Source of the DNA: Helicobacter sp.
Lineage (GTDB): Bacteria; Campylobacterota; Campylobacteria; Campylobacterales; Helicobacteraceae
DNA length: 36,873 nucleotides
NCBI GenBank assembly: GCA_022766795.1
Contig: JALEPE010000044.1
Coordinates: forward strand, 1-36,873
Direction of reading: 5' to 3'
Positions 1 through 7,716 of the stretch are shown one piece after another. The notes below the pieces were generated by a model. That model did no database searches, had not been told where the DNA came from, and saw nothing but the letters and a program-made list of their open reading frames with translations. Every line of letters begins with the position of its first letter. Within the stretch, counting starts at the first letter, position 1. Position numbers and translations under genes: made by a program.

Positions 1-623
1 CCTCCACTTTTGCCCTTTAATCCACCGGGCATTTGCACCGCGTGGGTTGCGTCAAAAATCACAGGAGCAAACTCCCGCATAATCGCTAACGAGCGCATAT
101 CTACAACTAAATTTCCATAGCCAAAACTACTCCCACGCTCTGTGAGACAAACTTTATGCTCTTGTGCGCTCTTAAAATCCGCAGATTCTATCTTTGGATT
201 CCGCGTTTTTAGAGCTTTGAGGACAGAGTATTGCATATCTGCAGGATTCATAAATTGTCCCTTTTTAATATTCACCACCGCATTAGTCTGTGCTGCTGCA
301 ACAATCAAATCCGTTTGCCGACACAAAAAAGCTGGAATCTGCAAAATATCCACAACTTTTGCAGCAGGGGCTGCTTGATAAACTTCGTGAATGTCTGTGA
401 GAAGTTTATAACCAAATTTTGCTTTAATTTTTGCTAGAGATTCCAAACCTTTCTCAAGTCCGGGTCCGCGGTAGGATTCTAAACTTGTTCTATTTGCCTT
501 ATCAAAACTTGCCTTGAAATAAAAATCAATCTTAGGATTCTTTGCCAAAGACTGCAAGGATTCTGCAATTTCCTCTAAAATTTCATCATTTTCTATGACG
601 CAAGGTCCCGCAATAATAATCAT
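1..623 (-). CDS. kdsA: KdsA, 3-deoxy-8-phosphooctulonate synthase (3' end outside window)
   Basis: The enzyme condenses phosphoenolpyruvate with D-arabinose 5-phosphate to give KDO 8-phosphate, the committed step to KDO for lipopolysaccharide, in the cytoplasm. The frame is open from an ATG at 621-623 to the left edge, giving about 207 residues of the usual roughly 270. It begins MIIIAGPCVIEND, the family N-terminus with its metal-binding Cys in GPCVIE. Further on are YFKASFDKANRTS, RGPGLEKGL, KLLTDIHE, LQIPAFLCRQTDL, KKGQFMNP, LTERGSSFGYGNLVVDMR and FDATHAVQ, all typical KdsA blocks. The start lies 2 bases after the stop of the carbonic anhydrase gene, so it is the third gene of that operon. 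The missing part is only cut by the window edge. Identification is firm. Confidence 0.97.
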   Translation of the reverse strand, partial: MIIIAGPCVIENDEILEEIAESLQSLAKNPKIDFYFKASFDKANRTSLESYRGPGLEKGLESLAKIKAKFGYKLLTDIHEVYQAAPAAKVVDILQIPAFLCRQTDLIVAAAQTNAVVNIKKGQFMNPADMQYSVLKALKTRNPKIESADFKSAQEHKVCLTERGSSFGYGNLVVDMRSLAIMREFAPVIFDATHAVQMPGGLKGKSG

Positions 624-625
624 TT

Positions 626-1282
626 TTATCCTTTCAATAAATTAAATTCGTGTCTTTTAAAATCATAATTATACACTTCGCCACTCTCAATAATATAATG
701 CCAACCATAAATATTAAGGGTACGTGCGAGATATTTTTCCTTTACCTTTGGGTAGGTAAAGAGATTCATAATTTGACGCTCAATATTAATCTGCTCCGTT
801 AAATACGCACGCATAGCAGTTGTTTTTGGATTGAGGGCTAAAACTTGTTTTTTCACAGGCTCAATGAGTCTTAGCCAATTTTTAACATTGGGCATATTCA
901 CAAAATGCGATTCCTCATACAATGCCGCACAACCCCCACAATGAGAATGCCCACAGATGATAATATTCTCTACTTTTAATTCCTCCAAAGCATATTCAAT
1001 CGCGGAAGTTGTTGCTAAATACTCCTCTGCTTCCCGATAAGGCGGAACAATATTTGCGATATTGCGCACAACAAAAAGCTCACCGGGCAAAGTATTTGTA
1101 ATGAGATTTGGCACAACACGCGAATCCGCACAGCCCACAAAAAGTGTGTGGGGATTCTGCCCTTCTTTGAGATTCTCAAACAATTCTTTATAAGCTAAAA
1201 AATTTTCCTCTTTAAATTTAATCACGCCTTCAAAAAGCAAATCAATCGTATTGGGCGTGCTTTGCGATTCCGCTTTCGCCAT
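626..1282 (-). CDS. Beta-class carbonic anhydrase
   Basis: A cytoplasmic zinc enzyme interconverting CO2 and bicarbonate. The 218 residues show the beta-class signature: C51-x-D53-x-R55 in the block GCADSRVVP, then H112 and C115 in ICGHSHCGGC. These supply the zinc ligands and the Asp-Arg dyad. Length fits the family. The ATG overlaps the stop of the stator gene by one base (TAATG), so translation is probably coupled, and kdsA follows after 2 bases. In Helicobacter, carbonic anhydrases help with pH balance and bicarbonate supply. Nothing in the sequence says which role applies here. It is not the alpha class, because the spaced HxH active site of that class is absent. Confidence 0.95.
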   Translation of the reverse strand: MAKAESQSTPNTIDLLFEGVIKFKEENFLAYKELFENLKEGQNPHTLFVGCADSRVVPNLITNTLPGELFVVRNIANIVPPYREAEEYLATTSAIEYALEELKVENIIICGHSHCGGCAALYEESHFVNMPNVKNWLRLIEPVKKQVLALNPKTTAMRAYLTEQINIERQIMNLFTYPKVKEKYLARTLNIYGWHYIIESGEVYNYDFKRHEFNLLKG

Positions 1283-2055
1283 TACTGCTCCCTCCCAATA
1301 TCTCCAATCATTCCTGATAAATCCTCACCAATACTATACACATACAAATCTACGCGACGATTTTTTTCGCGCATTGACGGAATATCATTGTTTGCAACAG
1401 GCGAAAACTCTCCCTCACCCCCGCCTAAAACTCGGCTTTTATCCAAGCCTTGTCGCATTAACAAATCAGCAATATTAATTCCACGCGCTACAGAAAGTTC
1501 CAAATTATCTGCAAACATAGAACCCTCTCTAATAGGCACATTATCTGTATGCCCAATCGCTTTAATAAGGACTTCTTTAGGCAACCTTTGTAATTCTAAA
1601 GCAATGCGCTTCACAAATGCGATTCCGCTAGGGTTGCTTAGTTCCGCGCTTCCACTTTCAAACAATAACGCTTCTGGGATTCTAATAATCACGCCTTTTT
1701 CGGATTCCTCTAATTCCACAGCAGGACCATTTGAAATACGATTCACTTCATTGTAATCTGTTACTAAACTTCCAAAAATATTGACTACATTTTCCATTTC
1801 TACTTGCGTATCAATAGGAGTTGCTTTAATAGGTGCAGGAGGATTAATTTGCGATTGAGACCCCTTTTCCAAAACCGCAAGCGAACCTTCTAGCGAACCT
1901 ACTGCTTGCGCAATTTTCTGCGTATCAAAAGTCGCCATAGAAAGCAACAAAATAAAAAAGGTGAGAATCAATGTAACCATATCCCCATAAGTGCCAAGCC
2001 AAAGCGCAACACCTTTAGGACACTCACACGGCGGGCATCTTAGTTTTTTTGCCAC
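1282..2055 (-). CDS. MotB/PomB-type flagellar stator subunit (OmpA-like C-terminus)
   Basis: Predicted inner-membrane protein that anchors a flagellar stator to peptidoglycan. The 257 residues begin with a Cys-rich segment CPPCECPKG (residues 7-15). One membrane helix follows, with the stator Asp at position 25 in WLGTYGDMVTLILTFFILLL. A linker leads to an OmpA-like domain (about 125-245) with GHTDNVP, SVARG, GEGEFSPVANND and NRRVDLYV. The Cys/Pro N-terminus and the WLGTYGD block resemble Vibrio PomB more than the canonical epsilonproteobacterial MotB, which from memory reads WAVPYADF. No MotA/PomA partner is adjacent: the next gene upstream is dedA on the other strand. It starts at GTG (2053-2055) after an AGGGAG ribosome site. 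It could instead be a non-flagellar OmpA-family anchor. Confidence 0.85.
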   Translation of the reverse strand: MAKKLRCPPCECPKGVALWLGTYGDMVTLILTFFILLLSMATFDTQKIAQAVGSLEGSLAVLEKGSQSQINPPAPIKATPIDTQVEMENVVNIFGSLVTDYNEVNRISNGPAVELEESEKGVIIRIPEALLFESGSAELSNPSGIAFVKRIALELQRLPKEVLIKAIGHTDNVPIREGSMFADNLELSVARGINIADLLMRQGLDKSRVLGGGEGEFSPVANNDIPSMREKNRRVDLYVYSIGEDLSGMIGDIGREQ

Positions 2056-2085
2056 TCGCTCCCTCGCTAAAGTAAAAATTTTAGG

Positions 2086-2091
2086 ATTATA
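2086..2091 (-). promoter_or_regulatory. -10 box for the stator/carbonic anhydrase/kdsA operon
   Basis: TATAAT on the minus strand, about 30 bases before the GTG start at 2055. No -35 box is obvious, as is common for the housekeeping sigma factor of Helicobacter. It lies in the 86-base gap shared with the divergent dedA promoter. Confidence 0.5.
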
Positions 2092-2104
2092 GCCTATATT
2101 TAGT

Positions 2105-2110
2105 TATAAT
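2105..2110 (+). promoter_or_regulatory. -10 box for the dedA-family gene
   Basis: TATAAT on the plus strand, 31 bases before the TTG start at 2142. It is only 13 bases from the opposing -10 at 2086-2091, so the two divergent promoters overlap and may compete for polymerase. Confidence 0.5.
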
Positions 2111-2141
2111 ATCGTTTAATTTTGCATTTTGTGAGGAAATT

Positions 2142-2738
2142 TTGCAGGTAATTATTGAATTTTTGGTGCAATCCATTGAGGCTTTTGGATACTTTGGAAT
2201 CTTTTTTTTAATGTTTTTAGAAAGTAGCTTTATTCCCTTTCCTAGCGAGGTTGTGATGATTCCTGCGGGATATTTAGCACATCTTGGCAAAATGAATTTT
2301 TTTCTTGCGATTCTTTGTGGAATCTTAGGCTCACTTTGCGGCGCACTTTTAAACTACTATCTAGCACTTGTATTTGGGAGAGAATTGCTACTAAAATGGG
2401 GTAAATATGTATTGTTTGATGAAAAAACGATGATAAAAATGGAAAATTTCTTTGCCAAGCACGGGCATATCTCTACCTTTAGCGGACGCTTGATTCCAGT
2501 CGTTAGACAATACATCTCCTTACCTGCGGGAATTGGGAGAATGCAGTTACCACTCTTTTGCTTTTACACAAGCTTGGGTGCGGGTATTTGGGTGATTATT
2601 CTTGCAACACTTGGTTATTTTTTAGGGCAAAACGAAGAATCGCTAAAGGAATATTTACATATTATTACCCTTGTGCTAGTCTTGTGCGTGTGCATAGGAA
2701 TCGCAGTTTATCTTTATTGGCAATCTAAGAAAAAATAA
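2142..2738 (+). CDS. DedA-family membrane protein
   Basis: DedA proteins are multi-span inner-membrane proteins. Members of the family have been linked to recycling of lipid carriers and phospholipids and to envelope homeostasis. The 198 residues carry the family blocks: a hydrophobic start with FLESSFIPFPSEVVMIPAG (about 26-44), LGSLCGALLNYYLA, and the signature FSGRLIPVVRQYISLPAG (about 113-130), followed by two more membrane spans and a short basic tail QSKKK. The start is TTG at 2142-2144, chosen because GAGG at 2133-2136 sits 5 bases before it and residues from there match the family start. It is the only clear plus-strand gene in the window. Its stop at 2736-2738 directly abuts the msrA stop, so the two genes are convergent with no spacer. 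Confidence 0.92.
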   Translation: MQVIIEFLVQSIEAFGYFGIFFLMFLESSFIPFPSEVVMIPAGYLAHLGKMNFFLAILCGILGSLCGALLNYYLALVFGRELLLKWGKYVLFDEKTMIKMENFFAKHGHISTFSGRLIPVVRQYISLPAGIGRMQLPLFCFYTSLGAGIWVIILATLGYFLGQNEESLKEYLHIITLVLVLCVCIGIAVYLYWQSKKK

Positions 2739-3245
2739 TTAAAACTTCAAAGACAAAGGGCGCAATGCAGCACTCAAGTCAATATGGCAATACCCTTGCG
2801 GATTTTTCATAAGATATTTTTGATGATAGGATTCTGCTACATAGAAGTTGTTTAACTCTCCCACTTCTGTAACAATCGTTCGGGGTAGCTTTTTTTGATA
2901 GGATTCCACAAACTTTTGAATCGCCTCTAACATTTTAGAATCCTGCGTATAAATGCCGCTGCGGTATTGTGTGCCAATATCATTCCCTTGATAATTGAGC
3001 GCAAAAGGGTCAATCACACTAAAGAATCGCGCCAAGACTTCCTCTAAACTCAATATTTTCTCATCAAATGTAAGCTTAAGTGTCTCTACCGCGTTTGTTG
3101 CGCCACTGCAAACTTGTTCATAAGTCGGGGATTCTACTTGAGAGTTTGCATAACCCACCTGCGATTCTATCACGCCCTTTAGTTGATCAAAATAGCCCTG
3201 CACTCCCCAAAAACAGCCACCTGCTAAATAAATTGTTTGTTGCAT
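2739..3245 (-). CDS. msrA: MsrA, peptide methionine-S-sulfoxide reductase
   Basis: It reduces the S form of methionine sulfoxide in oxidised proteins, using thioredoxin to regenerate. The 168 residues have the active-site block GGCFWGVQ with catalytic C11, then VGYANS, SPTYEQVCSG, GNDIGTQYRSGIY and FYVAESYHQKYL. Near the C-terminus, NPQGYCHIDL supplies a likely resolving Cys. H. pylori carries, from memory, a fused MsrA-MsrB. This one is MsrA alone, with no MsrB domain or neighbour in view. The ATG at 3243-3245 follows AAGGAGAG at good spacing. No terminator is visible between it and the convergent dedA gene. Confidence 0.96.
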   Translation of the reverse strand: MQQTIYLAGGCFWGVQGYFDQLKGVIESQVGYANSQVESPTYEQVCSGATNAVETLKLTFDEKILSLEEVLARFFSVIDPFALNYQGNDIGTQYRSGIYTQDSKMLEAIQKFVESYQKKLPRTIVTEVGELNNFYVAESYHQKYLMKNPQGYCHIDLSAALRPLSLKF

Positions 3246-3310
3246 TACTCTCCTTATGTTTCATTCTTATAATATTGTCGGAATAAAGATTAATACAAAA
3301 TAAAAGCTCT

Positions 3311-4374
3311 TTAAACCTCTCTATCTAGTCGCCTAAAAGCGAAGAAATCCTTTAAATCTTGCATATCTAATCCACCTTTGTTTTTTTGTTTAAAGAGAAT
3401 CGCAAGTTGCTCTAACTTCTGCTGACTTTTAATAAAGTCTAAAGTGTTTAAAAAGCTTGTATCTTGATAAGTTTCGCTTTTACTTGTTGCTTGGATTGGT
3501 TTAAATTTATTTTTGCTTTTCTGCTCCCTAAGATTCTTATTGTATTCCTCAATCTCCTCATTTTATTTTCTGAATTGCTCTTGTCGTGCATTATATTTCT
3601 CTTGATATTCTTTGCGTAATTCCGCCCATTGTTTGCCAAATTCCTCTGGGCTCATATCTTTAGCACTTGTGCGCAGAAGTTGTCCTGCTTTGCCTCTATC
3701 GAAGGTATTCATAAATATCCAATTATCGTTTTCCTCAATATATTGTGCATACGCCCCGCCCTCTTGAGTAAGCAGATAAATTGTTTTTTCTCCCACCATT
3801 AAATCAGGATTCATTTCTATAAAAGCCTCTAGTTTCCCACTCTCATTCAAGCCACCCTCGCCATTTGCAAATCTCTCTAGTAGAGTATCATAAAGTGAGT
3901 ATTGTGTCCCATTCTCTAAAAAATATTTTATTTCTTTTGTTTTATTGACGATATTATCTTTTTCCTGTTCTGAAAGTTTAGAAAACTCTTGATAAAAGTT
4001 TCTCACACTTCCGACTAAATCTATATTATTGTAACTGCCAATGATAGATGATATTTCACACCAAGAATAACGTGTATTTTAATCCTCTCTGGAATCCCTG
4101 CTGCTTGGTTTAAATCACTAGTAAAGAATCCCTCACTATCTATGCCAAAACCAAAGGCTTATTTGACAGATTCAAATATATTCATTTGAAAGGCTGACAT
4201 TTCTTTTGTTGTGCTTTGTGGATTGTTTGATTTATCGTTTTGCGCGTTATTGGATACATTATTCAAAACATTGTTTTGTTGTGATTCTTGTGGATTATCA
4301 GCATTTTCCTTTTGCTCTTTTTGGGTGTTTTGCATACTTGGTGGATAATTTGCATTGACGCTATTGATTGTCAT
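3311..4374 (-). pseudogene. Degraded Campylobacterota-type hypothetical gene (two in-frame stops, one frameshift)
   Basis: A single ancestral frame of about 350 codons can be traced. It starts at ATG 4372-4374 (MTINSVNANYPPSMQNTQ), runs through an Asn/Gln-rich stretch and meets TAA at 4159-4161. The same frame continues as AFGFGIDSEGFFTSDLNQAA and GIPERIKIH before losing sense. The reading shifts within about 4021-4078 and resumes as NNIDLVGSVRNFYQEFSKL. That frame runs to TAA at 3563-3565 and again continues unchanged for 83 codons (NEEIEEYNKNLREQ to FFAFRRLDREV) to TAA at 3311-3313. From memory, the middle block resembles a Campylobacter/Helicobacter family with a FG(Y/F)xxDxxGF...AAxIPxxxKIH motif of unknown function. 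Two pieces (4159-4374, and 3563-4006 from a GTG) could still be translated but are unlikely to work. Confidence 0.8.
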
Positions 4375-4527
4375 TATAGAATCCTTAAATTTTCAATATT
4401 GTAAGTTAATAATCCTATGTCATAATATCAGTTATTTTAATAAAAATAAAAGATTCTTATCGTTTTTAAAAAGTAAGTACCACAAAAGATTTTTAAAGGA
4501 TTTAATGTTATTTAAGGTTTGCAAATA

Positions 4528-4605
4528 TGGGGTGGGCGATGGGAATCGAACCCACGACCCTCAGGACCACAATCTGATGCTCTAACCGACTGAGCTACGC
4601 CCACC
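4528..4605 (-). tRNA. tRNA-His (GTG)
   Basis: A full cloverleaf on the minus strand with the anticodon GTG in the loop ATTGTGGT, the D-arm block TAGCTCAGTCGGTTAGAGC, and the T-arm block GTGGGTTCGATTCCCAT. The 5' end carries the extra G(-1) facing C73 that marks tRNA-His, and the 3' CCA is encoded (4528-4530). It lies 21 bases after tRNA-Pro in the same transcript. Confidence 0.97.
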
Positions 4606-4626
4606 ATATAAAAATTACAAGGAAAA

Positions 4627-4704
4627 TGGTCGGGGCGAAAGGATTCGAACCTTCGACCCCTTGGTCCCAAACCAAGTGCGCTAACCAGACTGCGCTACGC
4701 CCCG
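4627..4704 (-). tRNA. tRNA-Pro (TGG)
   Basis: A cloverleaf on the minus strand beginning CGGGGCGTAGCGCAG, with a CTTGG/CCAAG anticodon stem around the loop TTTGGGA, giving anticodon TGG. The T-arm is GAAGGTTCGAATCCTTT, the discriminator is A, and CCA is encoded at 4627-4629. It is the first gene of the pair and lies 18 bases after the -10 box. Confidence 0.97.
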
Positions 4705-4722
4705 ACTTAATAAAGAAGTGCA

Positions 4723-4751
4723 ATTATACTTCTTTCACTTTTCTTTGTCAA
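4723..4751 (-). promoter_or_regulatory. Consensus promoter of the tRNA-Pro/tRNA-His operon
   Basis: On the minus strand TTGACA (4746-4751) and TATAAT (4723-4728) are separated by exactly 17 bases, a perfect match to the sigma-70 consensus. It starts 10 bases after the stop of the small hypothetical gene and ends 18 bases before tRNA-Pro. Other promoters seen in this window show only the -10 box. Confidence 0.85.
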
Positions 4752-4761
4752 GAGTTAGGTT

Positions 4762-5064
4762 TTAAATCTCAAAATCCTTTGGCAATCTAGTCTTTGGAAT
4801 TTCTAGCGTTTTAGATTCTGCTTTTGGTTTTGGATTCTTTGATTCTATTTTTGTCATATTTTTTCTTAATGGAATATTCTTAGAATCACTAGCACTTGGA
4901 TTTTGATACGCTTTCTCGCCCTTTAAAAGAGCTTTTAATATCAGTGCGATGGCTTGCGTATTGTGCTTACAAAATTGAGAAAATTGATATTTAACAATGT
5001 CGTATTCTATGGCTTTAGAAGCATTAAGATTCCGCTTGGAATCACTATTTTTAGGCTTTTGCAT
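4762..5064 (-). CDS. Small Lys/Ser-rich hypothetical protein
   Basis: Not recognised. It is a 100-residue soluble protein with no signal peptide or membrane span. Its middle (about residues 20-50: EYDIVKYQFSQFCKHNTQ, then AIALILKALLKGEK) looks like a pair of amphipathic helices. The rest is low complexity and rich in Lys, Ser and Pro, ending TRLPKDFEI. The ATG at 5062-5064 is preceded by GGGAG at 6 bases, which supports translation, and AT-rich TATA-like boxes lie just upstream. It sits between mutS2 and the tRNA promoter on the same strand. Codon use looks like that of its neighbours. A chance frame cannot be fully excluded. Confidence 0.6.
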   Translation of the reverse strand: MQKPKNSDSKRNLNASKAIEYDIVKYQFSQFCKHNTQAIALILKALLKGEKAYQNPSASDSKNIPLRKNMTKIESKNPKPKAESKTLEIPKTRLPKDFEI

Positions 5065-5135
5065 ACCATTCTCCCAATATAAAATATAGTATAAACTAGA
5101 AATTCAAAGAATCAAAGACAATCTTAAAAAAATCT

Positions 5136-7355
5136 CTAGAGTTTGACGATTTTTGCGCCAAAACCACCCATTTTTGCGGGGGCGTCTGTGAAATCCACCA
5201 CTTTTGGGTGGGATTTTAAAAAATCCCGAACGATTGATGATAGTCTCCCTGTGCCGATTCCGTGATAGATTAACACTTCATCAAATCCCGCAATGAGGCT
5301 ATTGGAGATAAACACTTCTAATTTTTCTATTGCTTCATCAGCCCTTAATCCGTGCAAATCAAGCACAACATTAGCATTTTGCGGGGTTTGAATTTGGATT
5401 TTTGTTTGAGGAGGTGTCGGCAAATTACCATAATGCTTGATTTCTTTTGTGGAGACTTGTAGTTTGATTCCATCTTCTAGCTGAATGAGTGCCTTGTTTT
5501 TGTTTAAATTTAAAATGATTCCGCGATGATTGCGGTATTTAATGCGCTCATTGATTGTAAAGACTCTTGTTTCTTGTTGGTTTTGTGGCTCTTGATGGTT
5601 TGTGTTTCTCGCCTCGTTTAAAAGTTTGTTTGCTAGGCTGATTTGGCGATGAATGTTTTGGGGCGATTGCTCTTTGATTGCTTTTTTGGCTGCATTAATC
5701 GCTTCTGCATAGGCGGATTCTAGCTCGTTTTTAGATTTTAAAAATGCTCTTTCTAACTCCGATTCTTTGTCTTGTAAATGAATAATTTTTTGTTCTAAAT
5801 GCGCACTTTTTTCCTCTGCTTTTGAAATTTCATTTTGCAGTTTCATTTCTAATCTTGAGGAATTTTCAATCAATGTATTGAGTTTCTCTTTGTCCTCACC
5901 ATAAAGGATTTTTGCCTCATTAATAAGTGATTTTGGGATTCCATAACGCAAGGCGGTTTCAAAGGCATAGCTTTTTCCAATCGTTCCACTAAGAAATTTG
6001 AAAGTCGGCATTTCGCGTTCCTCATCAAATAAAGCGGCAAGCAGCTGCACACGAGAATCTCCAGCCATCAATGCGGCAAGACGCTTATGGTGTGTTGTGA
6101 TGATGATTTTATTGCCTTTTTGCATAAGGTTTTCTAGTAGAACCTTAAATAGACTCGCAGCTTCATCGCTGTCTGTGCCTAACTCTATTTCATCTATGCC
6201 AATAATTCCCTCTTTTTCTCTTAAGATTTGGCTAAATTGCAGCATTCTGCCACCAAAGGTGGAGATGTCATTTTTGCTATTTTGCGGGTCTTCTAAGATG
6301 AGGTTTAAGTGTTTGAAGTTGCCAATGCTAGATTTGTGCGCGTTAATTGGAAGCGGAATTAGATGCTTAGAGAGAAATACTGCACTTAAAATGGATTTTA
6401 AAAGCATTGTTTTACCACCCGCATTCACACCGGTTATCATTAGGACTTGTTCTTTAAAGGCTAGGGTAATGGACTTTGGATTCTTTAATGCAGGGTGGCG
6501 GAACTCATTTAAGATAATGGAGGAATCGTTTGTTTTGGGAGTGAGAAATTCCAAGTCATAGGAACGCGCAAAAAATAGCCTTGCTTGGTAATTGTCCAAG
6601 CGGTCAAATTCTTTATTAATAAAGTTTAAAAAGAGAAAATGTTTAGTAAAAGTGCTAGAAATTTCACGCGAGATATTGAAAAGCTGCTCCTCTTTCTTGT
6701 TATTTAGCTCATTGTATTTATCCTTGAGATTTGCAATGCTTTGGGGCAACACATAAAAGAATCCTGTGGCGGAGCGGTTTAGGATTTGCCCTTTTAAAAT
6801 ATGGTGGAATCCCGCTTTTAACAACAAACATTCCTCATCATTGATTAAATGGATTTGCCTATCCACCAAATAGGAGTTTAGTTTATTTTGGTTAAGGATT
6901 TGGCTTAGGACTTGTGAGATTTCTCTTTTGGTTCGCTCCATTCCTGCATTAATGGAATCTAACTCTAAATAGATTCCCTCTTTTAAATTTCCATTTTCTA
7001 AAAAAGATTTTGAAATCTCCAAGATTGCTTCGGGGATTATAATTTGATTCAACCATTCCCCTAAGATTCCTTCGCATTTTAGGCTTTTAAAATAGTTAAA
7101 ATAGCGGATAATCTTTACAAATTCAAAGATTTCATCTAGTTTTAAATAGCCAAACTTTTTTAAAAGCGCAAGAGCGGAATCTAAATTTTGAATGGATTTT
7201 GGAGGAGTAAAAAGCACCGATTCTAAGGCTTGAATGTAACGCAAGTGGATTTTACTATCCCCTTGCAAGAATAAGTCTTTTGGTCGTGCCAAAAAGCTTT
7301 CAAAAGTCCTTAAAAAGTCTTCTAAATCTAGTTGTTTAATGAGATTTTGTGTCAT
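5136..7355 (-). CDS. mutS2: MutS2-family ATPase/nuclease with C-terminal Smr domain
   Basis: A MutS2 protein of 739 residues. It lacks the mismatch-recognition domain of MutS. In H. pylori MutS2 limits homologous recombination and helps repair oxidative damage; family work elsewhere points to a role at stalled ribosomes. Visible parts are an N-terminal core and lever region, Walker A GVNAGGKT (residues 309-316), FGGRMLQFSQIL, a Walker B region with GIIGIDEIELGTDSDEAAS, the TTHHKRLA block, and a Lys/Glu-rich coiled coil (about 500-590). The Smr domain begins at DLHGLRADEA (about 660) and includes YHGIGTGRL. It overlaps the upstream 126-residue gene by 20 bases and is the last gene of its operon. 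From memory this order is kept in H. pylori. Confidence 0.95.
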   Translation of the reverse strand: MTQNLIKQLDLEDFLRTFESFLARPKDLFLQGDSKIHLRYIQALESVLFTPPKSIQNLDSALALLKKFGYLKLDEIFEFVKIIRYFNYFKSLKCEGILGEWLNQIIIPEAILEISKSFLENGNLKEGIYLELDSINAGMERTKREISQVLSQILNQNKLNSYLVDRQIHLINDEECLLLKAGFHHILKGQILNRSATGFFYVLPQSIANLKDKYNELNNKKEEQLFNISREISSTFTKHFLFLNFINKEFDRLDNYQARLFFARSYDLEFLTPKTNDSSIILNEFRHPALKNPKSITLAFKEQVLMITGVNAGGKTMLLKSILSAVFLSKHLIPLPINAHKSSIGNFKHLNLILEDPQNSKNDISTFGGRMLQFSQILREKEGIIGIDEIELGTDSDEAASLFKVLLENLMQKGNKIIITTHHKRLAALMAGDSRVQLLAALFDEEREMPTFKFLSGTIGKSYAFETALRYGIPKSLINEAKILYGEDKEKLNTLIENSSRLEMKLQNEISKAEEKSAHLEQKIIHLQDKESELERAFLKSKNELESAYAEAINAAKKAIKEQSPQNIHRQISLANKLLNEARNTNHQEPQNQQETRVFTINERIKYRNHRGIILNLNKNKALIQLEDGIKLQVSTKEIKHYGNLPTPPQTKIQIQTPQNANVVLDLHGLRADEAIEKLEVFISNSLIAGFDEVLIYHGIGTGRLSSIVRDFLKSHPKVVDFTDAPAKMGGFGAKIVKL

Positions 7356-7716
7356 CTTTTAGCTTACAGGCTTTGAGTGGAATTGTTTTGTGATAATAAT
7401 CACTTTGTTCTTTTCCCATAAGGGTGAGAGTGCCGCTGATAAAATTAAAAGTCGTGCGATTTGCTTCAATGCTTTGCGTGCCAACTTGACAGATTAAATC
7501 TTTGCCTTGCAAGAATAATTGCGCTAAATCGTTAATCTTGTCTTCTTTTTTATCTTGAAAAAAGGTAAAGATTCCAATACTTGCGGCAATTACAAGCAAC
7601 AAAATGCCAAAATAAATACGCGTTTTGCGCTGGATAACATTAAATTTGGAAAGGATTTGCGCTAGAAAGGCTAAAAGCGCAACAATTAAGATAAAAAGAA
7701 TCCAAAAGCGCACCAT
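7336..7716 (-). CDS. Conserved small membrane protein between murC and mutS2
   Basis: No named family is recognised. The 126 residues have two membrane helices, FWILFILIVALLAFLAQIL (4-22) and YFGILLLVIAASIGIFTFF (about 35-53). A soluble C-terminal part follows with two Cys (LICQVG and KACKLK) and a stretch TTFNFISGTLTLMGK, likely periplasmic. It starts one base before the murC stop and overlaps mutS2 by 20 bases, so it is certainly in the operon. The position between murC and mutS2 is, as far as I recall, kept in other Helicobacter, which argues that it is a real gene. Confidence 0.82.
   Translation of the reverse strand: MVRFWILFILIVALLAFLAQILSKFNVIQRKTRIYFGILLLVIAASIGIFTFFQDKKEDKINDLAQLFLQGKDLICQVGTQSIEANRTTFNFISGTLTLMGKEQSDYYHKTIPLKACKLKDDTKSH

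Noticed and set aside
1262..1756. Plus-strand frame of 164 residues opposite the stator gene
   Set aside because: It overlaps a clear MotB/PomB-like gene on the other strand and shows no protein-like motif.
2731..2745. A shared terminator between dedA and msrA
   Set aside because: The stop codons abut and no hairpin with a T run can be drawn there.
4480..4510. A sigma-54 promoter (TGGTAC...) upstream of the decayed gene
   Set aside because: The second half does not match the TTGCA element at the required spacing.
5100..5135. Terminator after mutS2 (CTCTAGAG followed by T7)
   Set aside because: The palindrome leaves a stem of only about four pairs with no loop, too weak to call.
5998..6561. 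Plus-strand frame of 187 residues opposite mutS2
   Set aside because: It is the complement of a well-supported MutS2 gene, has Ser/Leu-rich shadow composition and no ribosome site.
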